This document shows, one piece after another, positions 5,237 to 7,157 of a stretch of DNA of 7,157 nucleotides. The notes under the pieces are model-generated. The model saw only the letters and a list, made by a program, of their open reading frames with translations, searched no databases and had not been told where the DNA came from. Where the stretch lies: contig CAYTFZ010000117.1 in the NCBI GenBank assembly GCA_964437215.1, forward strand, positions 1 through 7,157. The letters are read 5' to 3'. The translations under genes and the position numbers were made by a program. Source of the DNA: JAAYAN01 sp964437215. GTDB taxonomy: Bacteria > Bacteroidota > Ignavibacteria > Ignavibacteriales > Melioribacteraceae. Positions within the stretch are counted from its first letter, which is position 1; each line of letters begins with the position of its first letter.

Positions 5237-5998
5237 TTACTGGAATAACTGCAACACTTGCTGAGGAGAAGCATTTAACTGAGCTAACATTGCTGTACCT
5301 GCTTGAGCAAGAATAGAACCTCTTGTTGCTTTAAGCTGTTCCATCGCCATATCAGCATCAAACAAGCGGCTGATAGTAGATTCAGCATTTGCAATTGCTA
5401 CATTTAAAGTTTCGTCCTTAATATCAAGACGCTGCGAAAAGTTTCCTATTTTACCAAGCGCTCCGGCAACTGCCGTTTTTAAATTTACTAATGCAGTTTG
5501 CAAACCCTGTACCGATTCGGCACCGCTTGTACTCATAAGTGTCGTAGCAGATATATTCTGGAAACTGCTTATGCTAACTGAAATATTGTTCCCATAACCT
5601 CCCTGACCGGTGCTTGAAAGAGTTGATGCATAATCTATTAATAATGTATCAGTCGATTCCCCCACTTGGAATGCATAACCTTGTCCGGCAGCAGAGAATA
5701 AAATCTTAGAATCGTTGAACTTTGTATTTAGCAAGATATTATGAATTTCTGCTGAAAGTGCTTTTATGTCTTCCTGCAAAGCTGTTCTATCGGCTGTCGG
5801 GTTTGTTGCATCGGATAATTTACCTTCGATTTTTGTAAGAAGATCATTCATACCGAGCAAAGCTCCTTCGGCTGTAGCTAATAAGTTCTTTGCTGATGCA
5901 ATATTGTTCTGGGCACCCTTCATTACGGCTACTTTTCCTTTTAATGAGGTACCTACGTTAAAGCCCGATGTATCATCTCCAACATTTAATATTCTTTT
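5237..5998 (-). CDS. fliC: Flagellin 1 (N-terminus lost in assembly gap)
   Basis: A second flagellin, visible from the residue equivalent to K36 of flagellin 2 (KRILNVGDDTSGF) to its C-terminal QQVLQLFQ, 253 residues. It carries the same D1 helices, the TNPTADRTALQ segment and the ISRLFDADMAMEQLKATR C-terminal helix, and likewise has no D2/D3 insertion. About 39 of 253 positions differ from flagellin 2, mostly in the central Ser/Gly-rich part and otherwise conservative; there are no indels. The first 35 codons, the ribosome binding site and the promoter fall in the N run, so its regulation cannot be compared with its paralogue. Any start read inside or beyond the N run is artificial. It is followed closely by fliS copy 1. 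The gene appears functional. Confidence 0.94.
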   Translation of the reverse strand, partial: KRILNVGDDTSGFNVGTSLKGKVAVMKGAQNNIASAKNLLATAEGALLGMNDLLTKIEGKLSDATNPTADRTALQEDIKALSAEIHNILLNTKFNDSKILFSAAGQGYAFQVGESTDTLLIDYASTLSSTGQGGYGNNISVSISSFQNISATTLMSTSGAESVQGLQTALVNLKTAVAGALGKIGNFSQRLDIKDETLNVAIANAESTISRLFDADMAMEQLKATRGSILAQAGTAMLAQLNASPQQVLQLFQ

Positions 5999-6098
5999 NN
6001 NNNNNNNNNNNNNNNNNNNNNNNNNNNNNNNNNNNNNNNNNNNNNNNNNNNNNNNNNNNNNNNNNNNNNNNNNNNNNNNNNNNNNNNNNNNNNNNNNN
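5999..6098. other. Assembly gap (100 N) between glycosyltransferase and flagellin 1
   Basis: Exactly 100 undetermined bases. The missing flagellin N-terminus alone needs about 105 bases if it is like its paralogue, and the glycosyltransferase C-terminus and an intergenic region are also missing. The real gap is therefore larger than shown, probably several hundred bases. Confidence 0.95.
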
Positions 6099-7157
6099 AG
6101 CACCGGAAAGATGTGCAACAGAAGTATCAATCGTAATTACAAGATCTAAAGCTTTAATTACCGATGCTGTGTCCTTAAAGTCTTCAAGTTCCGATGAAAG
6201 ATCTTTAATTCCAAGCTCAGCCATCATTTCATTTTCTTCTTCTGTAATGCCTTCTTTTTGCAGGCTGAAAATTTTAACGTTTTCTATTTTTGCAATATGT
6301 TCAAAGAACTTCAAATTTGCTGCGCGTTGTAAATTTGTTACCGGTTGTTTTCCGCGCCAAAAAATTCCGATTTTATAAGCAGATTTAAATGAATAATTTT
6401 CGTGCCAAATTAAATCTTGTCTTTCATCTGCTTCTAAATAAGGCACATTTGCAGGAATTTCAGATATCTCTTTGTAAAGAAGTAAAGGAATACTTAAAAG
6501 CGCTGTTTGATAATCAATTTTAAATTCTTTTTCATTAAGCTCTCCGCGGCTGTATACTTCAGCAATACCTTTACAGCTTTTCATAAGCCTCACCAGCGAT
6601 TTATGGCATTCTAATATTACCTTTGCCCCTTTATGTTTAAGAAACTCAATATATCTGGCAAATTGTATTGTATCGCCGTAGCCTTGCTCGTCGTAAACAA
6701 GTATCGTTTTTCCGTTAATATCCGTACTTATAAGTTCCGGTATGCTGAAGTTTCTTTTCTGATATTCAGCTTTTTCCTTTCTCCATTCGTATTCTTTCCA
6801 GCCCTCTAAATTATATCCTTCTTTAAGAAGAATTACCGATTTATTAAAATGAGCATCGGCTGACTGAGGAGCTATTTCAATGGCTTTTTCAATGCTTTCC
6901 AAAGCTTTAGTTGTGTCTCCCGCTGTATCGTAATAGTTGGAAAGATTTATATATGCTTCGTGATATAAAGGATTGATAGCCAAGGCTTTTTCAAGATATA
7001 TCCGCGATTTTTCGAAATCTCCCTTCAGGTGGCTAATAATAGCCATATTGTTAAATGCAATCGCATTTGTATTGTTGAGTTTTATAGAAATGTTTAAACA
7101 TCTTTCCGCTTCATCAAATCTTTTAAGATCTTTTAAAACAACTCCCATATTTGAATA
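6099..7157 (-). CDS. TPR protein with GT9/GT41-like glycosyltransferase domain, both ends missing
   Basis: A probable soluble glycosyltransferase, open at both ends; 353 residues are visible, counted from the right edge. Three TPR units fill about residues 1-99 (YSNMGVVLKDLKRFDEAE; AFNNMAIISHLKGDFEKS; AYINLSNYYDTAGDTTKA), with a degenerate fourth to about 125. The enzymatic part begins near 150: VYDEQGYGDTIQFARY (154-169) is the usual substrate-site motif of this family, GIFWRGKQ (264-271) starts the second Rossmann-like half, followed by SLQKE (298-302) and the DLVITIDTSVAHLSGA block (338-353), where the N run cuts it. The closing part of the domain is lost. The ATG at 7148 lies inside a TPR and the frame is open upstream, so the gene starts outside the window. 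Next to flagellin, it resembles in layout Caulobacter FlmG, a TPR-glycosyltransferase that modifies flagellins. The target here is inferred. Confidence 0.85.

Noticed and set aside
5973..6098. Apparent continuation of the glycosyltransferase through the N run to KNIKCWR
   Set aside because: Those bases are the flagellin 1 coding sequence in another frame; the real C-terminus is in the gap.
5999..6130. Apparent start of flagellin 1 beyond the N run (MILLLHIFPV...)
   Set aside because: These bases belong to the glycosyltransferase gene in another frame; reading through undetermined bases has no meaning.

Overview
The window is an A+T-rich piece of a bacterial chromosome in which every recognisable gene lies on the minus strand. 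It holds the filament and cap part of a flagellar gene cluster. Two 100-N runs (2897-2996 and 5999-6098) interrupt it, so it comes from a scaffolded draft or metagenome assembly. The flagellin N-terminus (MGFRVNTNTDALQ...), the low G+C and the sigma54-activator plus FlgM combination fit a flagellated member of the Ignavibacteria/Chlorobiota side of the Bacteroidota. That placement is from memory of family appearance, not from a search, and is only moderately sure.

Layout in the direction of transcription (high to low coordinates): (1) a TPR protein with a C-terminal GT9/GT41-like glycosyltransferase domain, cut by the window edge and by the second N run; (2) flagellin 1, whose N-terminus is lost in that N run, followed by fliS copy 1; (3) a 251-bp intergenic region with a long inverted repeat, a sigma28-type promoter (TAAA-N15-GCCGAAAA) and a long flagellin leader carrying two CsrA-like sites; (4) flagellin 2, a strong intrinsic terminator, then fliS copy 2, fliD (interrupted by the first N run), a small helical protein that may be a FliT/FlgN-type chaperone, and flgM, closed by a second terminator whose loop contains the flgM stop codon; (5) a two-gene regulatory unit, a soluble sensorless histidine kinase overlapping an NtrC/FlrC-type sigma54 activator that runs off the left edge.

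Together the genes cover most of late flagellar assembly: filament subunits (two flagellins about 85% identical), their export chaperones (two FliS), the filament cap (FliD), the anti-sigma28 checkpoint (FlgM), and a FlrB/FlrC- or FlgS/FlgR-like two-component system that would drive sigma54-dependent flagellar genes. The TPR-glycosyltransferase is a candidate flagellin-modifying enzyme. The most interesting points are the apparent tandem duplication of a flagellin-fliS cassette, the CsrA-like architecture of the flagellin 2 leader, and the different transcriptional wiring of the two cassettes. No RNA genes, CRISPR arrays or insertion sequences were seen.
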